Shown: piece by piece, positions 17,668 through 27,106 of the stretch | How positions within the stretch are numbered: position 1 is the stretch's first letter | Layout: each line of letters starts with the position of its first letter | NCBI RefSeq assembly: GCF_021390515.1 | Contig: NZ_JAJUXI010000004.1 | Location: 124,001 to 188,000 of the forward strand | Reading direction: 5' to 3' | DNA from: Dyadobacter sp. CY326 | GTDB lineage: Bacteria; Bacteroidota; Bacteroidia; Cytophagales; Spirosomataceae | DNA length: 64,000 bases | The notes under the pieces: model-generated | Seen by the model: the letters and a program-made list of their open reading frames with translations, nothing else | Databases searched by the model: none | What the model was told of the DNA's origin: nothing | Made by a program: the position numbers and the translations under genes

Positions 17668-18531
17668 CTATTTGTTCAGAATATCAATTAAAAACTTTCT
17701 GAACGGCTCGGCGAATTCTTTTCGTTTTAATGCAAACTCAACCGTTGTTTTCAAGTAATCCAACTTATCACCGATGTCGTGGCGCTTGCCTTCGATGCGG
17801 TGAGCGTAAATGTTTTCGCGTTTCAAAAGAAGCAACATGGAGTCCGTGAGCTGGATTTCGTTGTTTTTTCCTTTCGGCGTTTGCTCAATGGTGTTAAAAA
17901 TTTCTGGTGTTAAAATGTAACGTCCGGCAATGGCGAGATTGGAAGGAGCGAGATCAAGCGCTGGCTTTTCAACCAATGTGCTCAATTCCATAATCGTGTC
18001 ACTTAGCGACGTTCCGCCTACAATTCCATAACGATTGACTTTATTGGCAGGCACTTCTTCAACGGCGATAACCGATCCGCCATATTGTTCATATGTGTCC
18101 ATCAACTGCTGTGTAACCGGGATCACCGAGTCCATAATGGTGTCTCCCAAAAGCACTGCAAATGGCTCATTGCCAACATGATGACGCGCATAATAGATGG
18201 CGTCGCCTAATCCGTTCGCTTCCTTTTGCCTTACAAAATGCACATTAGCCATATCAGCCAGACGACGCATTTCATTGAACCACATTAAATCTTCTTTCTC
18301 TTCCAGCCGGCTTTCCAGTTCCACATTGCGGTCAAAATGGTCTTCAATCGCGCGTTTCCCTTTCCCGGAAATGATCAGAATGTCCTCAATTCCCGAATCC
18401 ACAGCCTCCTGAACCACATATTGGATTGTAGGAATGTCGATAATTGGAAGCATTTCTTTCGGCATTGATTTGGTTGCGGGCAGGAAGCGCGTTCCAAGTC
18501 CGGCGGCAGGAATTACAGCTTTACGAATCAT
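17668..18531 (-). CDS. galU: UTP-glucose-1-phosphate uridylyltransferase
   Basis: A 287-residue nucleotidyltransferase from the ATG at 18531 (MIRKAVIPAAGLGTRFLPATKSMPKEML). It carries the nucleotide-binding loop GLGTRFLP, the PKEMLPI motif, QYVVQEAVDSGIEDILII, and VEKP near residue 200. It makes UDP-glucose from UTP and glucose-1-phosphate. It is the second gene after a glucuronokinase homologue on the same strand, about 100 bp apart. That context raises the possibility of activity on glucuronate-1-phosphate, as plant UDP-sugar pyrophosphorylases have; the sequence alone only supports GalU. Confidence 0.93.
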   Translation of the reverse strand: MIRKAVIPAAGLGTRFLPATKSMPKEMLPIIDIPTIQYVVQEAVDSGIEDILIISGKGKRAIEDHFDRNVELESRLEEKEDLMWFNEMRRLADMANVHFVRQKEANGLGDAIYYARHHVGNEPFAVLLGDTIMDSVIPVTQQLMDTYEQYGGSVIAVEEVPANKVNRYGIVGGTSLSDTIMELSTLVEKPALDLAPSNLAIAGRYILTPEIFNTIEQTPKGKNNEIQLTDSMLLLLKRENIYAHRIEGKRHDIGDKLDYLKTTVEFALKRKEFAEPFRKFLIDILNK

Positions 18532-18633
18532 AAGTTGGGTTTTGGCCGTCAGCACTGGGCTTCCGGATTATATTTTGTGTTTAATAATTTTGAATGTAAT
18601 GAACGTCCTATTCAGCTTTCAAACATTGCGCCG

Positions 18634-19629
18634 CTAAACGACAAATGGCTTAATCACGCGGGCATTGTGTTTTTTGAGTTGAACAAACAATTGATTGAGC
18701 ATGTCATCATCGTGGTAAATTCCGATGATCGTGCCGCCGGAACCTGCGAATTTGGCCGAAGCGCCGCATGTTCTGGCCGCATTGATAAGCCTTTTATTGG
18801 ATTCGGGCACATTGTAAATCTTGCAGCGCAGGTCAAAATTCTCGTTCATCAACTGGTGCAGATCATGCGCCCGGCCTTCTAGTAATGCGCTTTTGCCATC
18901 CGCTGCTTTTTGAGCAATCTGGCCCAGCACTTCAATGACGTCCTGTTCGCCGCGGTCAAAACGCGTTCTTACATCGCTATGGACTTTCCCGGAAACTTTG
19001 CTGAGGTTCGTGTTATAGGCAACATACAATTTTGGCAAAAGCGCGGGATTAATGCGCTCATAATTGCCAAATCCCTGATTGTCAATTAACGTTTTGTCAA
19101 AATCCATGTAAACGCAGCCTTCGTAACATTGAATCACACGATCCTGCAAACCGGCTGTAATGCCAAGCTCCTCAGTTTCGGTAACCATTACAAGCTGCGG
19201 AAGAATTTGAAGTGGGATTTCTACTTTGTAAAACTGCATCAGCGCCCTGAACAACGCAACGACGATCGCGCTGGAACCCGACATTCCGACTTGTCTGGGA
19301 ATCGAAGATCGGTAACGCACTGTAAAATTGCGGTTGGGGAGCCTGATTCCGTTGTCCTCGCAGAAATCACCGAATTTCTTAATGCCTGCTTTGATCAGTG
19401 GGATGCCGCCATTATAGCCGAGCATGCTGACAGTGTCGCGCAAGTGGAAAATGCTGCGGAAGGTGCTCTCATCCTGCGGTTCAGACTCAATGTGCAGCTC
19501 CGGGGATTCGTAAAGTGAAATAGAAGCGCCAAAATTTCTTACAGAAATGGAGATCGTCTTGCCGTAAAAACCGTCGGAAGGGTTGCCTAATAACCCGGCC
19601 CGGGCATAAGCGCGTGTTTCAATTATCAA
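18634..19629 (-). CDS. GHMP kinase resembling plant glucuronokinase
   Basis: A 331-residue kinase if the TTG at 19629 (giving MIIETRAYARAGLLGNPSDG) is used; a GTG 45 nt upstream is the alternative. No ATG start is in frame. GHMP motifs are clear: ARAGLLGNPSDGFYGKTISI at the N-terminus, the phosphate-binding PRQVGMSGSSAIV near residue 120, and AKFAGSGGTIIGI near 305. Intermediate stretches (ELGITAGLQDRVIQ, SGKVHSDVR, LMNENFDLR) match my memory of plant glucuronokinase, which makes glucuronate-1-phosphate from glucuronate and ATP. With galU next to it, salvage of uronic acid to UDP-glucuronate is a reasonable proposal. Other sugar-1-kinases of this family remain possible. Confidence 0.8.
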   Translation of the reverse strand: MIIETRAYARAGLLGNPSDGFYGKTISISVRNFGASISLYESPELHIESEPQDESTFRSIFHLRDTVSMLGYNGGIPLIKAGIKKFGDFCEDNGIRLPNRNFTVRYRSSIPRQVGMSGSSAIVVALFRALMQFYKVEIPLQILPQLVMVTETEELGITAGLQDRVIQCYEGCVYMDFDKTLIDNQGFGNYERINPALLPKLYVAYNTNLSKVSGKVHSDVRTRFDRGEQDVIEVLGQIAQKAADGKSALLEGRAHDLHQLMNENFDLRCKIYNVPESNKRLINAARTCGASAKFAGSGGTIIGIYHDDDMLNQLFVQLKKHNARVIKPFVV

Positions 19630-19733
19630 GGTAAAATTCTTTTTTAGCCAAAAGTAATAACTTAATGACGACACAATGAATTTTCTCCCTGATAAGGATT
19701 TATTTATTCAGAAACTGGCTGGGCACAAAAAAA

Positions 19734-19756
19734 GCGCGGATATAAAATATCCACGC
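19734..19756 (-). terminator. Terminator after cytoplasmic YceI gene
   Basis: Ten-base arms GCGCGGATAT / ATATCCACGC with one mismatch; read on the minus strand it is followed by a run of eight U. Confidence 0.72.
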
Positions 19757-19787
19757 CCGTTCTGAGAATAGGTTTACTATATATATG

Positions 19788-20318
19788 TTATTGCTTCACG
19801 ACCTGAATATTCGCGATAAGCTTCACTTCGTCTCCTACAACGACACCGCCCGCTTCGGTTACTGCACTCCACTCCAAGCCGAATTCTTTACGGTTGATTT
19901 TTCCAGAAATTTCAAATCCTGATTTATTGTTGCCGTAAAAGTCAGTCATGTTACCGCCATATTCCACCGCAAAGTCGATTGGTTTTGTAACGTTTTTGAC
20001 TGTCAGGTCACCTTTCAAAGAGTAACTGTCGTCTCCTTTTTTAACCAACGTTCCTTTGATCGTCAACTTTGGGTGTTTTGCTGAGTCAAAGAAATCGCCT
20101 GACTTCAAATGCTCGTCGCGCTGCGCCTGGTTGGTGTCAATGCTATCAACGTCAGCTGAAAAGTCAATAGTTGCTCCTTCAAAATCCTCTGTTTCAGTTA
20201 CTACTGATCCTTCGAATGTTTTGAATGCTCCCGTTACAGTGGAAATCACAAGGTGTTTCACTTTGAATTGAACTTCGGAATGTGTTGGGTCAATAACCCA
20301 GGTTGTTGCAGTTGCCAT
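19788..20318 (-). CDS. YceI-family lipid-binding-like protein, no signal peptide
   Basis: A 176-residue YceI-domain protein: WVIDPTHSEVQFKVKHLVISTVTGAFKTFEGSV at the start, DEHLKSGDFFDSAKHPKLTIKG in the middle and FEISGKINRKEFGLEWS near the end. The fold is a lipocalin-like barrel that binds polyisoprenoids in characterised members. It starts MATATTWVIDP with no export signal, so this paralogue is likely cytoplasmic, unlike the one at 29 kb. It is monocistronic, with its own terminator. Confidence 0.88.
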   Translation of the reverse strand: MATATTWVIDPTHSEVQFKVKHLVISTVTGAFKTFEGSVVTETEDFEGATIDFSADVDSIDTNQAQRDEHLKSGDFFDSAKHPKLTIKGTLVKKGDDSYSLKGDLTVKNVTKPIDFAVEYGGNMTDFYGNNKSGFEISGKINRKEFGLEWSAVTEAGGVVVGDEVKLIANIQVVKQ

Positions 20319-20448
20319 ATCTTTCTGTATTTAATGTTTCAACATTTAATGTATATACATGTAAATTTAGAAAATAGTTTCGTTGCCGTAAAAAAATCCT
20401 GAGAATTTAATTTCATCAGGATTTCAAAAGTCTGCATTAAAAGCGATG

Positions 20449-21180
20449 TTATTTCGGCATTGCGAAGATTGCCTCGTCAATTTTCGGATTGACTTCCAAT
20501 GTGCTGATCTTTAAGACCATTGCCGTTCCCGGCATTGCGGATGTGGTAACTTCGGATGTGTAAGGATAAGTGATGCCATCGACCTGACGAAAATCAGATT
20601 GTGTATTTTCAGAACTCACTTCCTGGCCGTTCATAGTCGTTCGCACGACCATTTTCAGAATATAAAAAGTGTCTTTGGAAATGTAATTGGTCCGCTTGGT
20701 GCCGTTTGGCAAAGCCATTGTGACTTTATAAACTTTTGCGCCAGCCAAATCCTCTTCGCCGTCCAGGGTTAATGTGTAACCTTTTTGTTTGTAATTGTAT
20801 AAGCCAGTCAGATCGGTTTCGGTCGCCATCGCTTTCACGGCCTCTTCAGGCAATGCGGTTGCGGTTGTCTGGCCGGTCATGGGGTTAATGGTCCAGCCTG
20901 TATTGCCGTTGATCGCCTGCACAACGGTCATTCCCTGCACGGTTGTTTCACTGCGAAATCCTTTGTTTTGGACAATTGTCGTGCTAATCGGCACTTTCAT
21001 GTTCATAACGTCCATTTCTGCTGTGATTTTCAAACTTTGCAGTTTAGAAAGCTTGTCTGCCCCGCCCATTGCCTTGACGTGCTTATCAATAATCTCGTCC
21101 AGGTTTTGCGCAGAAGCAATGTTTATAGAGGAGACAAAGCAAATGATTATCAGCGATTTTGAAAGGATGGATCTTAGCAT
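20449..21180 (-). CDS. Exported LolA-like outer-membrane lipoprotein-sorting-type protein
   Basis: A 243-residue protein with signal peptide (residues 1-24, ending INIASAQ). The mature part begins LDEIIDKHVKAMGGADKLSKLQSLKITAEM, the usual opening of Bacteroidota LolA/LolB-fold proteins, and ends in beta-strand-rich sequence (DFRQVDGITYPYTSEV). These periplasmic proteins bind lipids or lipoproteins; the exact role is unknown. It lies alone between YceI and atpG. Confidence 0.78.
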   Translation of the reverse strand: MLRSILSKSLIIICFVSSINIASAQNLDEIIDKHVKAMGGADKLSKLQSLKITAEMDVMNMKVPISTTIVQNKGFRSETTVQGMTVVQAINGNTGWTINPMTGQTTATALPEEAVKAMATETDLTGLYNYKQKGYTLTLDGEEDLAGAKVYKVTMALPNGTKRTNYISKDTFYILKMVVRTTMNGQEVSSENTQSDFRQVDGITYPYTSEVTTSAMPGTAMVLKISTLEVNPKIDEAIFAMPK

Positions 21181-21255
21181 GATATGGTTGTTCGTTTTAG
21201 TTTGAACTTCGAAACGGAAGCGTTATTGTAAATTGGGATAATAATGGCACAAAAA

Positions 21256-21287
21256 AAACGAGTGGAAGAATTACCAGCCACCCGTTT
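21256..21287 (-). terminator. Terminator after atpG
   Basis: Ten-base arms AAACGAGTGG / CCACCCGTTT pair with one G-U wobble on the minus-strand RNA, followed by a U-run (eight A on the plus strand). Confidence 0.78.
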
Positions 21288-21311
21288 CGATATAACTTTT
21301 ACTTTGTTCTC

Positions 21312-22196
21312 TTAGTTCTTCAAAGCTTCTGCTCCGCCAACGATTTCAAGGATTTCAGTTGTAATCGCAGCCTGACGCGTACGGTTGTAAACCAGTTTCA
21401 GTTCTTTCAAGAGCTCCTGAGCATTCTCAGTCGCCTTATCCATCGCCGTCATACGAGCACCTTGTTCCGAAGCATTCGATTCTAAAACAGCACGGTAAAG
21501 TTGTATTTTCAATGATTTGGGGATCAATTCAGCAAGAATCTCTTCCTCAGTCGGTTCGAAAATGTAATTAACCTCCGTCGTCTTTGTTCTTGTTGCTTTA
21601 TCTTCCGTCGCAATCGGCAAGTAACGATCCGTATGAATAATTTGCGTTGCAACGTTTTTAAATTCGTTGTAAACCAAATCAACCGCATCATACTGGCCAT
21701 CTGAAAACGCCTTCATGATTTCTTCCGCAGCCTGTTTAACAGCAACGAAATTCAATCTGCCAAAAAGGTCCATGTAAGTTTTGTTCACTACAAAACCTCT
21801 TTTTGCAAGCGATTCAGCGCCTTTTTTACCAATGGCGAAAATTTCAACGTTTCCTTTCGCAGCCTGCGCCGCATATTTTGATTCAATTAAAAGCAATGTT
21901 GCTTTCACGATATTCGTGTTGAAAGCACCACACAATCCGCGGTCAGAAGTAACAACTATGATAAGCACCTTTTCAACCGGACGAGCCGTTTTCAAAGGAC
22001 TATCCACTGCAGTTTCTGCGCCCGAAGACACTGTTGTAAGCATATCACCGAGCTTCTGAGCGTAAGGTCTCATTTGCATGATGTTATCCTGAGCCCTGCG
22101 CAACTTTGCAGCTGCAACCATTTTCATGGCTTTGGTGATCTGCTGCGTGGAATTTACGGATACGATCCGGTTACGGACTTCTTTTAAGCTCGCCAT
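21312..22196 (-). CDS. atpG: F1 ATP synthase gamma subunit
   Basis: A 294-residue central-stalk subunit. The N-terminal helix MASLKEVRNRIVSVNSTQQITKAMKMVAAAKLRRAQ and the C-terminal helix NAQELLKELKLVYNRTRQAAITTEILEIVGGAEAL are diagnostic, as is the VTSDRGLCGAFNTNI core. It rotates within the alpha3beta3 head, coupling proton flow to ATP synthesis. It follows atpA after 6 bp and ends in a terminator. Confidence 0.97.
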   Translation of the reverse strand: MASLKEVRNRIVSVNSTQQITKAMKMVAAAKLRRAQDNIMQMRPYAQKLGDMLTTVSSGAETAVDSPLKTARPVEKVLIIVVTSDRGLCGAFNTNIVKATLLLIESKYAAQAAKGNVEIFAIGKKGAESLAKRGFVVNKTYMDLFGRLNFVAVKQAAEEIMKAFSDGQYDAVDLVYNEFKNVATQIIHTDRYLPIATEDKATRTKTTEVNYIFEPTEEEILAELIPKSLKIQLYRAVLESNASEQGARMTAMDKATENAQELLKELKLVYNRTRQAAITTEILEIVGGAEALKN

Positions 22197-22202
22197 AATT
22201 GA

Positions 22203-23780
22203 TTAACGATATTTTACAGCAACTTCACGCGCAACTTTGTCAACTACATCGGTTACGCTGTTGTCCAATTTACCTGCACGGAGAGCCTGTAAAGTGTCTT
22301 TATGCTGAGCAGTCAAAACAGTAAGGAAATCTTTTTCAAATTCCTTCACGCGGTTCACGTCAACCAAGTCAAGCAGACCTTTTGTAGAAGCATAAACTGT
22401 TGCAACCTGCTGTTCAACCGGAACTGGTGAGTATTGAGGTTGTTTCAGAACTTCCTGATTACGGCGACCTCTGTCAATGGCAAGTTTAGTAGCCGCATCA
22501 AGATCAGAACCGAATTTAGCAAACGCTTCCAATTCACGGAACTGCGCCTGATCCAGTTTCAATGTTCCAGAAACCTTCTTCATCGACTTGATCTGTGCAT
22601 TACCACCCACACGTGACACCGAAATACCCACGTTGATGGCAGGACGAATACCAGAGTTAAACAAGTTCGACTCAAGGAATATCTGACCGTCGGTAATCGA
22701 AATTACGTTTGTCGGAATATATGCTGAAACGTCACCCGCTTGTGTTTCGATAATTGGAAGAGCAGTTAATGAACCACCGCCTTTAACGATTCCTTTCAAT
22801 GAAGGAGGAAGGTCGTTCATGTTTCTTGCGATCGTATCATCAGCGATGATCTTGGCAGCACGCTCCAAAAGGCGGCTATGCAGATAAAATACGTCACCAG
22901 GATAAGCTTCACGTCCCGGAGGGCGACGCAGCAGCAAAGAAACTTCACGATAAGAAACCGCTTGCTTGGAAAGGTCATCATAGATAACCAATGCTGGACG
23001 GCCTGTATCTCTGAAGAACTCACCAATCGCTGCACCTGTAAATGGTGCGTAAAATTGCATTGGTGAAGGATCTGATGCACCGGCAGCAACGATTACCGTG
23101 TAATCCATGGCTCCGTAACGGCGAAGTGTTGCTTCAATTCCTTTAATGGTTGAGGCTTTTTGTCCGCAGGCTACGTAAATACAGAAAACAGGTTCGCCCT
23201 TGTCAAAATATTCTTTTTGATTGATGATTGTATCAATTGCGACAGCCGTCTTACCAGTCTGGCGGTCACCGATGATCAATTCCCGCTGGCCACGGCCGAT
23301 GGGGATCATTGCGTCGATTGCCTTGATACCGGTCTGAAGAGGCTCCGTTACAGGCTGACGGAAAATAACGCCGGGAGCTTTGCGCTCAAGTGGCATTTCG
23401 TAAAGTTCGCCTGTCAAAGGACCATTTCCGTCGATGGGTTCAGCGAGTGTATTCACAACGCGGCCTATAATTCCGTCTCCAACGCGTACAGAAGCGATTT
23501 CTTTGGTCCGCTTCACGGTGGCTCCTTCCTTGATGTCGCTAAAATCACCCAGCAACACGGCTCCGACGTTGTCTTCCTCGAGGTTAAGGGCGAGGGCTTT
23601 AAGGCCATTCTCGAAAACAAGCAGCTCACCTGCCTGCACCTGGGATAGGCCATAAATGCGGGCAACACCGTCGCCAACCTGAAGGACTGTTCCTACTTCT
23701 TCGAGTTCTGCTTCTGATTTAGCTCCTGCAAGTTGTTCGCGCAGGATGGCCGAAACTTCATCCGGTCTAACAGATACCAT
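22203..23780 (-). CDS. atpA: F1 ATP synthase alpha subunit
   Basis: A 525-residue subunit with the Walker A loop [13 protein letters not shown] near residue 175, the alpha-type signature [14 protein letters not shown] near 375, and the expected N-terminal membrane-facing region ([17 protein letters not shown]). It is the non-catalytic nucleotide-binding subunit of the F1 head. Usually atpH (delta) and F0 genes precede it; here about 290 bp of non-coding DNA and a divergent FKBP gene precede it, so atpAG form a separate transcript. Confidence 0.97.
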   Translation of the reverse strand: MVSVRPDEVSAILREQLAGAKSEAELEEVGTVLQVGDGVARIYGLSQVQAGELLVFENGLKALALNLEEDNVGAVLLGDFSDIKEGATVKRTKEIASVRVGDGIIGRVVNTLAEPIDGNGPLTGELYEMPLERKAPGVIFRQPVTEPLQTGIKAIDAMIPIGRGQRELIIGDRQTGKTAVAIDTIINQKEYFDKGEPVFCIYVACGQKASTIKGIEATLRRYGAMDYTVIVAAGASDPSPMQFYAPFTGAAIGEFFRDTGRPALVIYDDLSKQAVSYREVSLLLRRPPGREAYPGDVFYLHSRLLERAAKIIADDTIARNMNDLPPSLKGIVKGGGSLTALPIIETQAGDVSAYIPTNVISITDGQIFLESNLFNSGIRPAINVGISVSRVGGNAQIKSMKKVSGTLKLDQAQFRELEAFAKFGSDLDAATKLAIDRGRRNQEVLKQPQYSPVPVEQQVATVYASTKGLLDLVDVNRVKEFEKDFLTVLTAQHKDTLQALRAGKLDNSVTDVVDKVAREVAVKYR

Positions 23781-23959
23781 AGTATAATTGACTTATTGAA
23801 AGTATAGTAGTAAGTTTTTGAAAACTGCCGCAAAGGTAGGGCTTTATTTCGGTATAAAAAGAATGTTTCGGTTAAAACCTGTGCCTAAAAATTAGATTTT
23901 TCCAAGGTTTTTGATGCTGCCCAGCCCTCGAAATAGATTTTGCCGTTTATCATTCATAA

Positions 23960-23993
23960 TTGACATTTTTAAAACTTTTTTAGGTACTATTTG
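23960..23993 (+). promoter_or_regulatory. Candidate promoter of the FKBP-protease operon
   Basis: A TTG element and, 22 nt downstream, TACTATTTG, one base longer than the Bacteroidota TAnnTTTG box. It lies about 75 bp before the FKBP start codon in the 289-bp atpA/FKBP divergent region. No other structure is visible in that region. Confidence 0.3.
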
Positions 23994-24069
23994 TGTTTTT
24001 GTTGTAATTGAGTTCGTTAACAACACTTACAATTCCATTCTTACATTAATTGACCATCCTTAGAGCGTA

Positions 24070-24828
24070 ATGTACAAATTAGAAAAAACCATTTTAGCAG
24101 CCTTCGTATTAGCATTTTTGGTAACAGCAGAAAGCACAGCACAGACTATCAAGAAAACAACAAAACCGGCAACAGCAGTAAAGAAAGCGCCGGGCACACC
24201 AGTAAAAGCAGCAGCAACCTCCGCCGTACTCAAAAATCAGATGGATTCTTTGTCAGCAGCAATTGGTGTAAGCTTCTCAAATTCATTAAGTTCACAAGGA
24301 ATTACGGATATTAATACGGAAGTTTTGACGAAAACAATCAATGCTTCATTGAAAGGTGGCAAGACGGCATTTTCGCCAGAAGACGCTAACAAGTTTATTG
24401 GGGAATATTTTCAAAAAATAACAGAAGAAAAAGGAGCCGTGTTTAAAATCGAAGGAGAGAAATTCTTAGAAGAAAATAAGAAAAAAGAAGGCATCGTTAC
24501 AACAGAAAGCGGCCTTCAATATCAGATCATTAAGACGGGCGACGGGCCAAAACCTGCTGCAACCGACAAAGTTAAAACACACTATCATGGCACGTTAACC
24601 AATGGAACAGTTTTTGACAGTTCGGTCGATAGAGGCGAGCCGGTTGAGTTTCCGGTTAATGGTGTGATCAAAGGGTGGACAGAGGCGTTACAGCTAATGC
24701 CCGTTGGTTCGAAATGGAAGTTATTCATTCCTTACCAGCTTGCATATGGTGAACGCGCAGCAGGCCCTCAAATTCCGGCTTATTCAGCTTTGGTTTTTGA
24801 GGTTGAATTATTAGAAATAGTGAAATAG
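24070..24828 (+). CDS. Exported FKBP-type peptidyl-prolyl isomerase
   Basis: A 252-residue protein: signal peptide (residues 1-25), a Lys/Pro/Ala-rich linker, an FKBP_N helical dimerisation region (~50-145), then the FKBP_C catalytic domain (~150-250) with VKTHYHGTLTNGTVFDSS, GVIKGWTEALQLMPVGSKWKL and IPYQLAYGERA. It speeds proline isomerisation during folding of periplasmic or outer-membrane proteins, as in the Mip/FkpA group. A processing protease follows after 13 bp, so the pair is probably an operon for envelope protein quality control. Confidence 0.93.
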   Translation: MYKLEKTILAAFVLAFLVTAESTAQTIKKTTKPATAVKKAPGTPVKAAATSAVLKNQMDSLSAAIGVSFSNSLSSQGITDINTEVLTKTINASLKGGKTAFSPEDANKFIGEYFQKITEEKGAVFKIEGEKFLEENKKKEGIVTTESGLQYQIIKTGDGPKPAATDKVKTHYHGTLTNGTVFDSSVDRGEPVEFPVNGVIKGWTEALQLMPVGSKWKLFIPYQLAYGERAAGPQIPAYSALVFEVELLEIVK

Positions 24829-24841
24829 CAAACATTCAACA

Positions 24842-26965
24842 ATGAAAAAGTACTTAATCACGCTTATTCCAGTAGTGTTGCTGGGCTGGCAGCAAGGGCC
24901 TGTTCAGGAGAAGGCAGCAAATATACCAGCTGCAGAGGTGTCAATGGAGGACGATATAAAGCCCATTCCTGCACAGTTTAAGGCCGAGGAGCTAACGACC
25001 CGGATTCTTTCCAGTTATCATTACCGGAAGACCAGGCTAAGCGATTCGTTGTCTGAAGCGATTTTTGATAAGTACATTGACGGGATTGATCACGGTAAAC
25101 TTTATTACCTGGCCAGCGATCTTGCCGATTTTGATCAATATAAAAAATCCTTTGACGACTATCTTCAAAAGAGAGAACTTGATGTTCCTTTTGAGATGTA
25201 CAATGTGTTTAGAAAACGCTATAAGGAAAGGAGCGACTACATTCAAACCTTGCTGAAAGCGCCAAAACCGTTTGAATTCACATCTGATGAATCCATGAAC
25301 ACAGATCGTGAAAAAGCAACCTGGGCGAAAAGCACAGACGAATTGAACGACACTTGGAGAAAATATCTGAAAAGCGAAGCACTTGACCTGAAATTATCGG
25401 GAAAAGCTGACACGGCGGTTGTTACCATGCTGCGCGAGCGTTACAAAAATAGAGATCGTGCATTGGGCCGTATTCGTACAGAACAGGTTTTCCAGATGTT
25501 TATGAACGCATATGCTGAGTCAATGGACCCGCATACGAGTTACATGGCACCAACTTCGGCGGATCGTTTCAAACAAGAAATGAGTCAGTCGTTGGAAGGA
25601 ATCGGTGCATTGCTTCGTGAAGAAGACAATTATATCAAAATTGTAGAAGTTATTCCGGGCGGACCTGCATTTAAAGGAAAGCAGCTAAAAAAAGAAGATA
25701 AAATTATTGCAGTTGCACAAGGTGACGAAGGCAAAATGGTAGACATCGTCGGCTGGTTTGTGGATGATGCAGTAAAGCTGATCAAAGGGCCAAAATCAAC
25801 GGTTGTGCGTTTGCAAATTATTTCTGCTGATGCGCTTCCAGGCACGCCTCCAAAAGAATATCGAATGGTGCGTGAAAAGATCAAATTGGAAGAGCAACGT
25901 GCTAAGAGCGAGATTGTTTCAGTTAACAATGCCAATAAGGAATACAAAATTGGTGTGATCGACATTCCCTTGTTCTATCGTGATTTTGAAGGTGCGCAAC
26001 ATAAAGAAAAAGAGTTTTCAAGCACAACACGCGACGTTCAGAAACTGATCACAGAATTGCAGGCTTCTAATGTTGATGGAATTGTAATTGACCTGAGAAA
26101 TAATGGTGGCGGATCTTTAACGGAGGCCGTTTCTTTGACAGGTTTGTTTATCAACAGAGGACCCGTTGTACAGGTGAAAGAAGGCCAGGGCGAAGTGGAA
26201 GTGCAGTCAGACAATGATCCGACCATTGCTTACGACGGTCCGATGGCTGTGATGGTCAACCGTTTTAGCGCTTCTGCATCGGAAATTTTCGCGGCAGCAA
26301 TTCAGGATTACAAACGCGGAATCATCGTTGGCGAGCAGACATATGGTAAAGGAACTGTTCAAACATTGATCGACCTGAACCAGTGGGTGCCCAAGGAAAC
26401 AGATCAGCTTGGTCAGGTAAAACTGACTGTTGCCAAGTTTTATAGAATCAACGGAAGCAGCACGCAATTGAAAGGTGTAATGCCTGATTTGGAACTGCCA
26501 ACTGCATTCAAGGTAAATGAATATGGTGAAGGTTCTCAGCCAAGCGCATTGCCTTGGGATCAAATTGCATCCTCCCGTTACGAGCCAACCAACAACATCA
26601 ATGCGAAAGTGGTAGATCAGCTGAAAGGCAAATACAACCAGCGTCTGAAATCAGATGAAGAATTGAAAACATTGGTTAAAACACTAGACGAGTTTAAAGA
26701 AGCGCGCGAAAATAAAGTGGTTTCATTGCAAGAGTCAAAACGTAAAGTTGAGCGAGACGAAGCTGAAAAGAAAAGAGCTGCTATGAAACAGCTTGGTGAA
26801 GACAATGCAGACGGCGATGATGAGGAAGAAGATGGCAAAGCCGTTGAAGCTCCAAAAGAGGTTAAGAAAAAGAAAGACATTTACTTAACCGAAACCAGCC
26901 GAATGCTTGCCGATTTAATCGTGATCTCAAAAGAGCCAAGCTTGGCAGGAGCTAAGAAGAAGTAA
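24842..26965 (+). CDS. prc: Carboxy-terminal (tail-specific) processing protease, S41A family
   Basis: A 707-residue periplasmic protease. A short signal peptide (MKKYLITLIPVVLLGWQQG) precedes an N-terminal helical region; a PDZ domain lies about 245-330 (IKIVEVIPGGPAFKGKQLKKEDKIIAV). The S41 core has the Ser nucleophile in FSASASEIFAAA (~residue 480) and the Lys base in GEQTYGKGTVQT (~505). DPHTSYM near 230 is a family hallmark. The long charged C-terminal tail matches E. coli Prc. It degrades or trims proteins at their C-termini in the periplasm. A strong terminator follows. Confidence 0.93.
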   Translation: MKKYLITLIPVVLLGWQQGPVQEKAANIPAAEVSMEDDIKPIPAQFKAEELTTRILSSYHYRKTRLSDSLSEAIFDKYIDGIDHGKLYYLASDLADFDQYKKSFDDYLQKRELDVPFEMYNVFRKRYKERSDYIQTLLKAPKPFEFTSDESMNTDREKATWAKSTDELNDTWRKYLKSEALDLKLSGKADTAVVTMLRERYKNRDRALGRIRTEQVFQMFMNAYAESMDPHTSYMAPTSADRFKQEMSQSLEGIGALLREEDNYIKIVEVIPGGPAFKGKQLKKEDKIIAVAQGDEGKMVDIVGWFVDDAVKLIKGPKSTVVRLQIISADALPGTPPKEYRMVREKIKLEEQRAKSEIVSVNNANKEYKIGVIDIPLFYRDFEGAQHKEKEFSSTTRDVQKLITELQASNVDGIVIDLRNNGGGSLTEAVSLTGLFINRGPVVQVKEGQGEVEVQSDNDPTIAYDGPMAVMVNRFSASASEIFAAAIQDYKRGIIVGEQTYGKGTVQTLIDLNQWVPKETDQLGQVKLTVAKFYRINGSSTQLKGVMPDLELPTAFKVNEYGEGSQPSALPWDQIASSRYEPTNNINAKVVDQLKGKYNQRLKSDEELKTLVKTLDEFKEARENKVVSLQESKRKVERDEAEKKRAAMKQLGEDNADGDDEEEDGKAVEAPKEVKKKKDIYLTETSRMLADLIVISKEPSLAGAKKK

Positions 26966-26986
26966 TTGAGATAATATATAAAGTTG

Positions 26987-27018
26987 AAAGCCCGGGCTGT
27001 GGAGTCCGGGCTTTTTTT
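26987..27018 (+). terminator. Rho-independent terminator after prc
   Basis: Nine-base arms AAAGCCCGG / CCGGGCTTT and a run of T directly after the stem. Confidence 0.9.
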
Positions 27019-27106
27019 ATGCCCATAGAACTGCCTTATTCTTCACACTTATTTTAGAAAAAAACTATATTTATCTCCAATTGAGAATTCAGCGGGACGC
27101 ACATTT

